Source: an uncultured Anaerolineaceae bacterium (lineage in GTDB: Bacteria > Chloroflexota > Anaerolineae > Anaerolineales > Anaerolineaceae). From it: a stretch of DNA of 7,006 nt. This document shows positions 1 to 4,694 of the stretch, piece after piece. The stretch's first letter is position 1. The number at the start of each line of letters is the position of its first letter. The stretch lies in contig CALAEB010000136.1 in the NCBI GenBank assembly GCA_937890875.1, positions 1 to 7,006 of the forward strand, given 5' to 3'. Made by a program: the position numbers and the translations under genes. The notes below the pieces were generated by a model. It did not search any database. It was not told the origin of the DNA and saw nothing but the letters and a program-made list of their open reading frames with translations.

Positions 1-1374
1 TCCTTCGGCGGCAAGCCTGTTGATGATCGTATAGATTTCGTATTTTGCTCCCACGTCAATACCGCGGGTAGGTTCATCCAAAATCAGAACTTCCGGGTCG
101 GAAAACAGCCACTTGCTGATGACGACTTTTTGCTGGTTTCCGCCGGAAAGATTAATGGTGTGCTGCATAATATTGGAGCATCGGATATTCAGTGAGTTTT
201 TGTATTCGGTGGCCGCGTGTAATTCCTTGTAGCCGTTAATAAACATTCCGTCCGTTATATTCTCCAGGTTCGCGAGGGATATGTTGTTTTTTACATCCTG
301 GATCAGCACCAGCCCGAGCGTTTTCCGGTCTTCCGTCGCATAGGCAATTCCGGAACGGACCGCTTTGGTGACATTGCTTACATCCACTTCTTTTCCGTGC
401 AGGATCACCTTTCCGCTGATGTTTCTCCCATAAGAATGACCGAAAACGCTCATTGCCAATTCGGTCCGGCCGGCGCCCATTAACCCGGCCAGCCCGACAA
501 TTTCACCTTTGCGGATCTCAATGTTGATCTCGTCGCAGACTTTGCGTTCGCTGTGGATCGGGTGATAGACATTCCAATTGCGCACTTCAAAAATCGTTTC
601 TCCGATATTGGGTTCGCGGGGCGGGAAACGATGGGTCAGGTCCCGCCCGACCATTCCGCGGATGATTCTTGCTTCACTGATTTCATCCCGGCCCTTCCGC
701 AGCGTTTCGATGGTCGCGCCGTCTCGCAGGATTGTGATCGAATCAGCCACTTTGTTGATCTCCTGGATTTTGTGAGAAATCAAAATCGAGGTCATACCAT
801 GATCTTTAAACTGCACCAATAATTCCAAAAGGGTTTGGCTGTCTTTTTCATTCAGCGAGGCTGTCGGTTCATCCAGAATCAGCAATTTAACTTCTTTGGA
901 TAAAGCCTTTGCAATTTCAACGAGCTGCTGTTTCCCCAGCCCCAAATCCGTGATGAGCGTTTGAGGAGATTCCCTGAGCCCGACAATTTTCAACAGTTCT
1001 TTGGATTTCGCAACTTCTTCAAACCAATTGATGAACCCGTTTTTCTGCGGCTCATTCCCCAGAAAAATGTTTTCCGCAATCGACAGCAGCGGAACCAGCG
1101 TTAATTCCTGGTGGATGATGCCGATCCCAACCGACTCACTGTCCGCAATGTCATGGAACTGGCACACCTTCCCCATATAGTGGACCTCGCCTTCGTAAGA
1201 TCCATAGGGATAAACGCCGCTCAAAACTTTCATCAAGGTTGACTTCCCGGCCCCATTTTCACCTACCAACGCGTGGATTTCACCCTTGCGGACGGTGAAA
1301 TTCACGTTGTCCAGTGCTTTTACGCCGGGAAAGGTTTTTGTGATGTTGCGCATTTCGAGGATAACTTCTGACAT
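1..1374 (-). CDS. gguA: Monosaccharide ABC transporter ATP-binding protein (GguA/MmsA type), C-terminus cut off by window edge
   Basis: This is the tandem-ATPase subunit of a CUT2-family sugar importer; it hydrolyses ATP at the inner face of the membrane to drive uptake of sugar delivered by the binding protein encoded just upstream. The frame is open for 458 codons and has no stop before the edge; relatives are about 500-515 residues, so roughly 50 are missing. Domain 1 has Walker [10 protein letters not shown] (38-46), a Q-loop near Q89, signature LGLGKQQ (144-150), Walker [12 protein letters not shown] (164-174) and switch H201. Domain 2 has a Walker A with Arg in place of Lys (GLMGAGRT, 297-304), signature LSGGNQQ (409-415) and Walker [10 protein letters not shown] (430-438). 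The Arg substitution and the LGLGKQQ signature are, to my knowledge, normal for the RbsA/MglA/GguA group. The start is fixed by a strong purine-rich ribosome-binding site six bases upstream. Pairing with a ChvE-like protein favours GguA (also called MmsA) over XylG, MglA or RbsA; exact sugars are not readable from sequence. Confidence 0.93.
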   Translation of the reverse strand, partial: MSEVILEMRNITKTFPGVKALDNVNFTVRKGEIHALVGENGAGKSTLMKVLSGVYPYGSYEGEVHYMGKVCQFHDIADSESVGIGIIHQELTLVPLLSIAENIFLGNEPQKNGFINWFEEVAKSKELLKIVGLRESPQTLITDLGLGKQQLVEIAKALSKEVKLLILDEPTASLNEKDSQTLLELLVQFKDHGMTSILISHKIQEINKVADSITILRDGATIETLRKGRDEISEARIIRGMVGRDLTHRFPPREPNIGETIFEVRNWNVYHPIHSERKVCDEINIEIRKGEIVGLAGLMGAGRTELAMSVFGHSYGRNISGKVILHGKEVDVSNVTKAVRSGIAYATEDRKTLGLVLIQDVKNNISLANLENITDGMFINGYKELHAATEYKNSLNIRCSNIMQHTINLSGGNQQKVVISKWLFSDPEVLILDEPTRGIDVGAKYEIYTIINRLAAEG

Positions 1375-1380
1375 GGTTTA

Positions 1381-1388
1381 TCCTTCCT
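1381..1388 (-). promoter_or_regulatory. Ribosome-binding site of the ABC ATPase gene
   Basis: On the minus strand this reads AGGAAGGA and lies six bases before the ATG at 1374. It is a good Shine-Dalgarno match and supports that start. It lies downstream of the terminator-like hairpin at 1413-1450, so transcripts stopped there would lack it. Confidence 0.7.
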
Positions 1389-1412
1389 TAAATTGATTGA
1401 AAAAAAATCCTG

Positions 1413-1450
1413 AAAAAAAGCTGTTCACGGGGAAAATTGCTTGTGAACAG
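1413..1450 (-). terminator. Terminator- or attenuator-like hairpin before the ATPase gene
   Basis: On the minus strand, CTGTTCAC (1450-1443) and GTGAACAG (1428-1421) form a perfect 8-bp stem around a 14-base loop, followed by C and seven T (1419-1413). This is the form of a weak intrinsic terminator. It lies in the leader of the ATPase gene, 38 bases before its start, after the binding-protein gene. I see no convincing promoter between it and the ATPase start, so partial read-through is the simplest reading. The long loop and modest GC content make full termination unlikely. Confidence 0.5.
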
Positions 1451-1620
1451 TATCGGCCTGTAAATTTTCTCATGGATTTGAAAAAAAGGGAACTGCAACC
1501 CATATTCTGCAGCAGCTCCGAAGATGGTGTCCCATTTCGAATGGCGCGGAAATCTTGTGCCTTCTTCAAGATTGGTCTGGGCGTCAAAGGAATTAAGCGC
1601 TCCGAGCTGAAATTAACTCC

Positions 1621-1664
1621 TTGGGTGTTCTGTTTTTTGGTTTCCCAAAAAACAGAACACCCAA
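1621..1664 (-). repeat. Perfect 20-bp inverted repeat; GAAA-loop hairpin in the importer mRNA
   Basis: Arms 1621-1640 and 1645-1664 are exact reverse complements over 20 bases, separated by only TTTC on the plus strand. In minus-strand RNA, the direction of the importer genes, the loop is GAAA closed by G-C, which is a stable GNRA tetraloop. There is no U-tract directly after it on the minus strand, so it does not look like a terminator. A position about 180 bases after the binding-protein stop suggests a 3' end-protecting stem-loop that stabilises binding-protein mRNA after processing, as known for malE-malF-type operons. The function is inferred; the palindrome is directly visible. Confidence 0.75.
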
Positions 1665-1737
1665 AAAAACATCATTTCCGCTCAAAAATGAGTTGCTGAG
1701 AATGCATGAATCCGCTGGATCCCTTTTATCCGCCGGG

Positions 1738-1789
1738 GTCACGGACCGGCTGCCGCTGATATCGCTTCCGGCAGGCACAGGCCCGTGAC
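1738..1789 (-). repeat. Compound inverted repeat downstream of the binding-protein gene
   Basis: GTCACGG (1738-1744) pairs with CCGTGAC (1783-1789), and inside it TGCCG (1751-1755) pairs with CGGCA (1769-1773), so an outer 7-bp stem encloses an inner 5-bp stem. It starts about 50 bases past the binding-protein stop codon and has no T-tract on either side. It may be a second RNA stem protecting the binding-protein transcript end, or chance pairing in a GC-rich patch. Confidence 0.4.
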
Positions 1790-1840
1790 AAGTCTCATGA
1801 TTTTATTGAAAGGTTATTCCCGGCGTTGAAAAGAAGAAAT

Positions 1841-2905
1841 TTACTTCAACTGGTCTTCGGTCATGTATCCGCTGTCGATAAGCAGTTCTTTGTAATTGTT
1901 GATATCGACACTGTACGGAGTCAGCAAATAGGACGGAACGACTTTTACTTCGTTGTCATAAGTGGCTGTGTCATTGACCGGCACTTCCTCGCCTTTCAGC
2001 GCGGCTTCCACCATAGCGGCAGTCTGCTTCGCCAATTCGCGGGTGTCTTTGAAGACAGTGTATGTCTGTTCGCCGGCAATAATCATTTTGATGGAGGCAA
2101 CTTCCGCATCCTGGCCGATCACGACGGGCCAGGGCTGGCTTTCTGTTCCGTACCCTACGCCGCGAAGCGAGGAGATGACGCCGCGGGAAAGACCATCATA
2201 AGGAGCCAAAACGGCATCAACACGCTTGTCGGTGTAGTACGCGCTCAGCAGGTTATCCATACGGGACTGCGCAACAGCGCCGTCCCAGCGCAGCGTGCCC
2301 ACGGTTTCCATTCCGGTCTGGCCGCTTTGAACAACCAGCTTGCCGGAATCGATATAAGGCTGCAGCACGGACATCGCGCCGTCGTAGAAATAGTAGGAAT
2401 TGGTATCATCCGGGGAACCGCCGAAGAGCTCGATGTTGAACGGGCCGTCCTGGTTTTTCAGATCCAGACCTTCCTCAATCTGGGAACCCATGATGACGCC
2501 GACGCCGAAGTTGTCGAAAGTTGCATAGTAATCGACATTCGGTGTCTTTGTGATCAGGCGGTCGTAAGCGATAACCAGGATCCCGCTTTCTTTCGCTTTT
2601 GAAAGAACGTCGGAGAGTGTTGATCCGTCAATGGAAGCGATGACGAGAACATCAACGCCTTTGGCAACCATGTTTTCAATCTGAGCAATCTGGTTGGGGA
2701 TGTCGTCTTCGGCGAATTGCAGCTCGGCTTTATAACCTAAATCTTCAAAGATTTTGACCATGCTTTCACCGTCAATAATCCAGCGTTCGGACGATTTTGT
2801 TGGCATGGAAATACCGATGTACTTCTGGTCCGCGGCGGAAACTGCGGCAAAAGCACCCAGTAAAACAGACAGTACAAGAATAACAGCAACAATACTTCTC
2901 TTCAT
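1841..2905 (-). CDS. chvE: ChvE-like multiple-sugar-binding protein of an ABC importer
   Basis: This 354-residue exported receptor binds monosaccharides outside the cytoplasmic membrane and delivers them to the CUT2 permease/ATPase. Residues 1-24 form a signal peptide: MKR, a hydrophobic core, and a likely signal peptidase I site after VSA (22-24). The mature part has the periplasmic-binding-protein type 1 fold (Peripla_BP_4 family). Stretches typical of ChvE are visible: [14 protein letters not shown] near the mature N-terminus, VIAYDRLI with VDYYATFDN, then VIGQDAE followed by [17 protein letters not shown]. Length matches the family. The start is supported by AAAGGA seven bases upstream. 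No cysteine follows the signal core, so this is not a lipoprotein. It is the first gene of the minus-strand unit, 466 bases before the ATPase gene, and has an operator-like palindrome upstream. ChvE relatives bind arabinose, galactose, glucose, xylose and others; the actual substrate cannot be assigned here. Confidence 0.93.
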   Translation of the reverse strand: MKRSIVAVILVLSVLLGAFAAVSAADQKYIGISMPTKSSERWIIDGESMVKIFEDLGYKAELQFAEDDIPNQIAQIENMVAKGVDVLVIASIDGSTLSDVLSKAKESGILVIAYDRLITKTPNVDYYATFDNFGVGVIMGSQIEEGLDLKNQDGPFNIELFGGSPDDTNSYYFYDGAMSVLQPYIDSGKLVVQSGQTGMETVGTLRWDGAVAQSRMDNLLSAYYTDKRVDAVLAPYDGLSRGVISSLRGVGYGTESQPWPVVIGQDAEVASIKMIIAGEQTYTVFKDTRELAKQTAAMVEAALKGEEVPVNDTATYDNEVKVVPSYLLTPYSVDINNYKELLIDSGYMTEDQLK

Positions 2906-2912
2906 TTTTTTG

Positions 2913-2920
2913 TCCTTTCA
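2913..2920 (-). promoter_or_regulatory. Ribosome-binding site of the sugar-binding protein gene
   Basis: On the minus strand this reads TGAAAGGA, followed by seven bases (C and six A) and then ATG at 2905. The spacing is ideal and supports the start that keeps the full signal peptide. Confidence 0.7.
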
Positions 2921-2982
2921 AGAGAAAAAAAGAAATTGGCTCTTTCCGAAAAGGAAAGCTTGGCAAGATGGTGGAACGTATT

Positions 2983-3014
2983 GTTATCGTTCACGGTATC
3001 GATAACATGTTATC
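2983..3014. promoter_or_regulatory. LacI-family-like operator with overlapping palindromes
   Basis: Three half-sites of GTTATC/GATAAC fall within 32 bases: GTTATC at 2983, GATAAC at 3001 and GTTATC at 3009. They make a perfect 14-bp palindrome GATAACATGTTATC (3001-3014), a 7-bp inverted repeat GTTATCG/CGATAAC (2983-2989 with 3000-3006), and a central-CG palindrome GGTATCGATAAC (2995-3006, one mismatch). The last form is typical of LacI/GalR-family operators, which commonly control CUT2 sugar importers. It overlaps the -10 and expected start of the proposed importer promoter, so repression released by sugar is likely. No regulator gene lies in this window. Confidence 0.5.
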
Positions 3015-3035
3015 ACATCCTCAGAAAGAGGCCAA
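3007..3035 (-). promoter_or_regulatory. Candidate promoter of the sugar importer genes
   Basis: On the minus strand TTGGCC (3035-3030) and TAACAT (3012-3007) are separated by 17 bases, each matching four of six consensus positions. Transcription would begin near 3000 and leave a leader of about 95 bases before the binding-protein start. The match is modest, but its overlap with the operator-like palindrome supports it. Confidence 0.4.
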
Positions 3036-3122
3036 GGTGATTAATGTCATTTTTTTGACCCTATATTTACACCCCGGTCAATGTGTTTGTAATGCTCCTT
3101 TTTTGCTGAAAGGATTCCCGAT

Positions 3123-3160
3123 ATTTCGAATTTCCAGGTCGTTACCTGGAAATTTGAAAT
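3123..3160. repeat. Long hairpin 1 of the divergent gap (17-bp stem)
   Basis: Arms 3123-3139 and 3144-3160 pair around the loop CGTT: 11 perfect pairs next to the loop (AATTTCCAGGT with ACCTGGAAATT), one G-T wobble, then five more perfect pairs. There is no T-run directly after it on either strand, so it is not a typical terminator. Confidence 0.7.
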
Positions 3161-3236
3161 TGGACCAAATGGAATGTTTTTTATTGTTGTGGCAGATGCC
3201 ACAACAATAAAATTATTTTTTCCTTCTTTGGTCCGA
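3160..3236. repeat. Nested hairpin 2 of the divergent gap
   Basis: The core is a perfect 16-bp inverted repeat, arms 3179-3194 and 3197-3212, containing TTGTTGTGGCA and its complement. Outside it, GGAA (3171-3174) pairs with TTCC (3220-3223), and GGACCAAA (3162-3169) pairs with TTTGGTCC (3227-3234), extendable by two pairs. The whole is a 77-base imperfect palindrome. On the plus strand the core is followed by a T-rich run (3213-3221), so the core could end a plus-strand transcript, yet no plus-strand gene lies upstream. Confidence 0.65.
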
Positions 3237-3240
3237 ATCA

Positions 3241-3301
3241 GAACTTCATATTCTGAATCGCCGGAACGCGCTCGGCAATTCGAATTTTGAAAAAAAAGTT
3301 C
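3241..3301. repeat. Imperfect hairpin 3 of the divergent gap
   Basis: GCCG (3260-3263) pairs with CGGC (3273-3276) around a nine-base loop. Going outwards, GAAT (3255-3258) pairs with ATTC (3278-3281), ATTC (3250-3253) with GAAT (3282-3285), and GAAC (3241-3244) with GTTC (3298-3301), with small internal loops between. It begins five bases after hairpin 2 ends. Confidence 0.45.
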
Positions 3302-3345
3302 TTAAGGTTGTCCGCTTAATCGAAAAAGATCCCCCATTTCGAGTT

Positions 3346-3363
3346 ACCGGATCGCAATCCGGT
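3346..3363. repeat. Short hairpin 4 of the divergent gap
   Basis: ACCGGAT (3346-3352) and ATCCGGT (3357-3363) form a perfect 7-bp stem around CGCA. It ends 21 bases before the TATAAT box at 3385, so it covers the expected -35 region of the plus-strand promoter and could equally be a protein-binding palindrome. Confidence 0.5.
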
Positions 3364-3384
3364 CTGTGCTGGTGCGCTCTGATG

Positions 3385-3390
3385 TATAAT
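3385..3390 (+). promoter_or_regulatory. Consensus -10 box for the MBL-fold unit
   Basis: An exact TATAAT preceded directly by TG lies 55 bases before the ATG at 3446. No good -35 hexamer is present at 16-18 bases upstream; that stretch is occupied by the short palindrome at 3346-3363. A transcript would start near 3397 with a leader of about 50 bases. The poor -35 may mean an activator is needed. Confidence 0.5.
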
Positions 3391-3436
3391 TATCGAAGGC
3401 ACTGGTGTGTTCCTTCCCGGCCGCCGAACGAATTTT

Positions 3437-3441
3437 GGAGG
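3437..3441 (+). promoter_or_regulatory. Ribosome-binding site deciding the MBL-fold start
   Basis: GGAGG lies four bases before the ATG at 3446. The frame is open upstream to a GTG at 3407, but the added 13 residues include this site and do not look like protein of the family, so 3446 is preferred. Confidence 0.75.
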
Positions 3442-3445
3442 ATTC

Positions 3446-4156
3446 ATGGAAATAACCTGGTATGGACATTCTTGCTTTCGGATCACCGAAAGGGGAATGG
3501 GCACTGTTGTTTGTGACCCGTATAATCATCAAGCGATTGGATACGAACCCTTAAAACTGAAAAGCGACATTGTCACGGTCAGCTGCAGTCAGCCCGGTCA
3601 TAACTTTGTAAACGGCGTAAAAGGTGACCCGTTTGTTATTGACGGACCCGGCGAATATGAAATCAACAGTGTTTTTATTAACGGCTATCGCACGAGTTCA
3701 AAAAATGAGGATCCGTTTCAAAATACGCTCTATGTCATTGAGTACAACGGTATTTTTGTGGCGCATTTGGGGGATCTGAACCGGATTCCGACTATGTCCG
3801 AGCTGGAAAACTATGGCACGATCCATGTGCTGCTCACCCCGGTGGGGGGCGGCAACGCGCTGAATTCTTCGAAAGCGGTCGAGATAATCAGTCTGATCAA
3901 ACCGAATGTGGTGATTCCGATGCATTATTCCGTTCCTTTAACCGTTCCCGAACTGGATCCTTTGTCCAAATTCCTGAAAGAAATGGGTATTACGCAGACG
4001 GAAGACGTCTATCCATCCTATAAAATCAGCAACGTTTCCCAGCTTCCCGAGGAAACGAAGGTTATCATCCTGAACCATCCGCAGCATAACGAGATGGAAA
4101 GTCCGGACGATCTGCCGGATGAGCCGGAGATAAATGAGGCCGACAATGCCGGTTAA
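3446..4156 (+). CDS. Metallo-beta-lactamase-fold protein with altered metal motif (Lactamase_B_3 / UlaG-like)
   Basis: The 236-residue product has the layout of small cytoplasmic MBL-fold hydrolases: WYGHSCF at 5-11, a first metal motif region at 46-53, GPGEYEI at 67-73, HLGD at 107-110, a TPVGGG turn at 131-136, and VVIPMHY at 155-161. The usual HxHxDH motif is replaced by CSQPGH (47-52), so both leading histidines and the aspartate are absent; H8, H52, H107, D110 and H160 remain. The C-terminal tail (about 215-236) is acidic and probably disordered. It has no signal peptide. The gene is first in a unit with the small gene starting inside its end. I recall similar proteins in Anaerolineae, some also deviating at this motif, but cannot verify that here. 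The fold call is firm; the substrate and even catalytic activity are unknown. Confidence 0.85.
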   Translation: MEITWYGHSCFRITERGMGTVVCDPYNHQAIGYEPLKLKSDIVTVSCSQPGHNFVNGVKGDPFVIDGPGEYEINSVFINGYRTSSKNEDPFQNTLYVIEYNGIFVAHLGDLNRIPTMSELENYGTIHVLLTPVGGGNALNSSKAVEIISLIKPNVVIPMHYSVPLTVPELDPLSKFLKEMGITQTEDVYPSYKISNVSQLPEETKVIILNHPQHNEMESPDDLPDEPEINEADNAG

Positions 4157-4448
4157 ACTGATTATGACCTGGGACATCCTCTCGAACCATGAACAGGAGT
4201 ATTTTGATTTTCTGGTTCGTGAATTTGTTCCGAGCCTGAACCGGATGGGTTTTGAGCTGTCGGATGCCTGGGCGACGATCTACGGCAATCAGCCGCAGGT
4301 GATGATCTGCGCGTTGCTTCCCAATGAGCTGGAAGCCGACCAGCGGATGGCTAAACCGGAATGGGCGATGCTGTTGGAACGCCTGCAGCGTTTTATTCAA
4401 AACTTTGAGGCAAAAATCGTCCCAGCCAGACAAGGTTTTCAGTTTTAA
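4146..4448 (+). CDS. Small conserved-looking protein of unknown function
   Basis: I do not recognise a named family. The 100-residue product starts MPVKLIMTWDI, continues with a helix containing EQEYFDFLVREFVP, a strand-like stretch DAWATIYG and QVMICALL, then a C-terminal helix rich in W, L and R ending in EAKIVPARQGF. The strand-helix-strand-strand-helix order and size would suit a dimeric alpha-beta barrel (ferredoxin-like) protein, but this is a guess from pattern. There is no signal peptide or membrane segment. The chosen ATG has GAGG six bases upstream; an in-frame ATG at 4134 would add MRPT and has GGAGA closer to it. Either way the start lies inside the preceding MBL gene (11-base overlap with the chosen start), which suggests translational coupling and a shared role. 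Confidence 0.75.
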   Translation: MPVKLIMTWDILSNHEQEYFDFLVREFVPSLNRMGFELSDAWATIYGNQPQVMICALLPNELEADQRMAKPEWAMLLERLQRFIQNFEAKIVPARQGFQF

Positions 4449-4493
4449 CCCGGCAGTTTTGAAATATGAGGATTTTTTTCGAATAGACGAAAG

Positions 4494-4529
4494 GCCTGTG
4501 TTTGTTTTGTTTCTGCGCGAAACGCAGGC
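4494..4529 (+). repeat. Imperfect hairpin after the small gene
   Basis: GCCTGTGTTT (4494-4503) pairs with AAACGCAGGC (4520-4529), ten pairs with one U-G wobble, around a 16-base loop. It follows the stop codon of the small gene by about 45 bases and has no T-run directly after it. It may protect the 3' end of the MBL-unit mRNA. Confidence 0.4.
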
Positions 4530-4564
4530 ATAAGATAACCGCAAAAAACTTTTTTCAAAATTCA

Positions 4565-4638
4565 GATTGCCGGTTTTAAGCCGGCGATTCGAAACAACTG
4601 TTGCACGCTGCCGGTTAATTCCGGCAATCGTATTTTTT
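4565..4638 (+). terminator. Intrinsic terminator after the MBL unit, with alternative pairing
   Basis: TGCCGG (4609-4614) and CCGGCA (4621-4626) form a GC-rich stem with loop TTAATT, followed by ATCGTA and a T-run (4633-4638 are T). In addition GATTGCCGG (4565-4573) is an exact complement of CCGGCAATC (4621-4629), giving a longer 9-bp stem to the same T-run. A third pairing is GCCGG (4569-4573) with CCGGC (4581-4585). The terminator role for the upstream unit is well supported by position; a regulated switch before mutY is only a possibility. Confidence 0.6.
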
Positions 4639-4694
4639 ATGGGACCGGATGTTTTCTTTGTGGCCTTTCCGGGGTTCAGGTAATCGGATTCCGC

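Larger units (their letters stand above)
1375..1840. other. 466-base gap between binding-protein and ATPase genes, structured, no gene seen
   Basis: I find no credible coding region here; the short open frames lack ribosome-binding sites and run through the palindromes. In minus-strand order the gap holds a compound hairpin (1789-1738), the 20-bp hairpin (1664-1621), a small 7-bp stem AATCTTG/CAAGATT (1551-1557 with 1567-1573), and the terminator-like hairpin (1450-1413). No good -35/-10 pair is visible for a separate ATPase promoter, although a lone TTGACG occurs on the minus strand at 1587-1582 without a matching -10. Confidence 0.6.
2906..3445. other. 540-base divergent gap between importer and MBL units
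   Basis: No gene is supported here. From the importer side it contains the binding-protein ribosome-binding site, the operator/promoter (2983-3035), an inverted repeat TTGACC/GGTCAA with a 15-base spacer (3055-3060 and 3076-3081), four consecutive hairpins (3123-3363), and the likely -10 box of the plus-strand unit (3385-3390). Small open frames in the gap have no ribosome-binding site and cross the hairpins. Confidence 0.6.

Noticed and set aside
1397..1699. 100-codon plus-strand frame in the importer gap
   Set aside because: It runs through two inverted repeats and a poly-A stretch, lacks a ribosome-binding site, and has no recognisable domain.
1826..2602. 258-codon open frame on the plus strand, antisense to the sugar-binding protein gene
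   Set aside because: It lies fully opposite a well-recognised gene, has no family resemblance and no good ribosome-binding site; it is a by-product of codon use in the real gene.
3160..3236. Simple terminator for a plus-strand gene
   Set aside because: No plus-strand gene lies upstream in the gap, and the outer stems go beyond what a terminator needs; kept as a structural feature instead.
3123..3363. CRISPR array or insertion sequence in the divergent gap
   Set aside because: There are no regularly spaced direct repeats, no transposase and no matched terminal repeats with target duplication; only local palindromes are present.
3407..3445. GTG start adding 13 residues to the MBL-fold protein
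   Set aside because: The added segment contains the strong GGAGG site for the ATG at 3446 and does not resemble the family's N-terminus.
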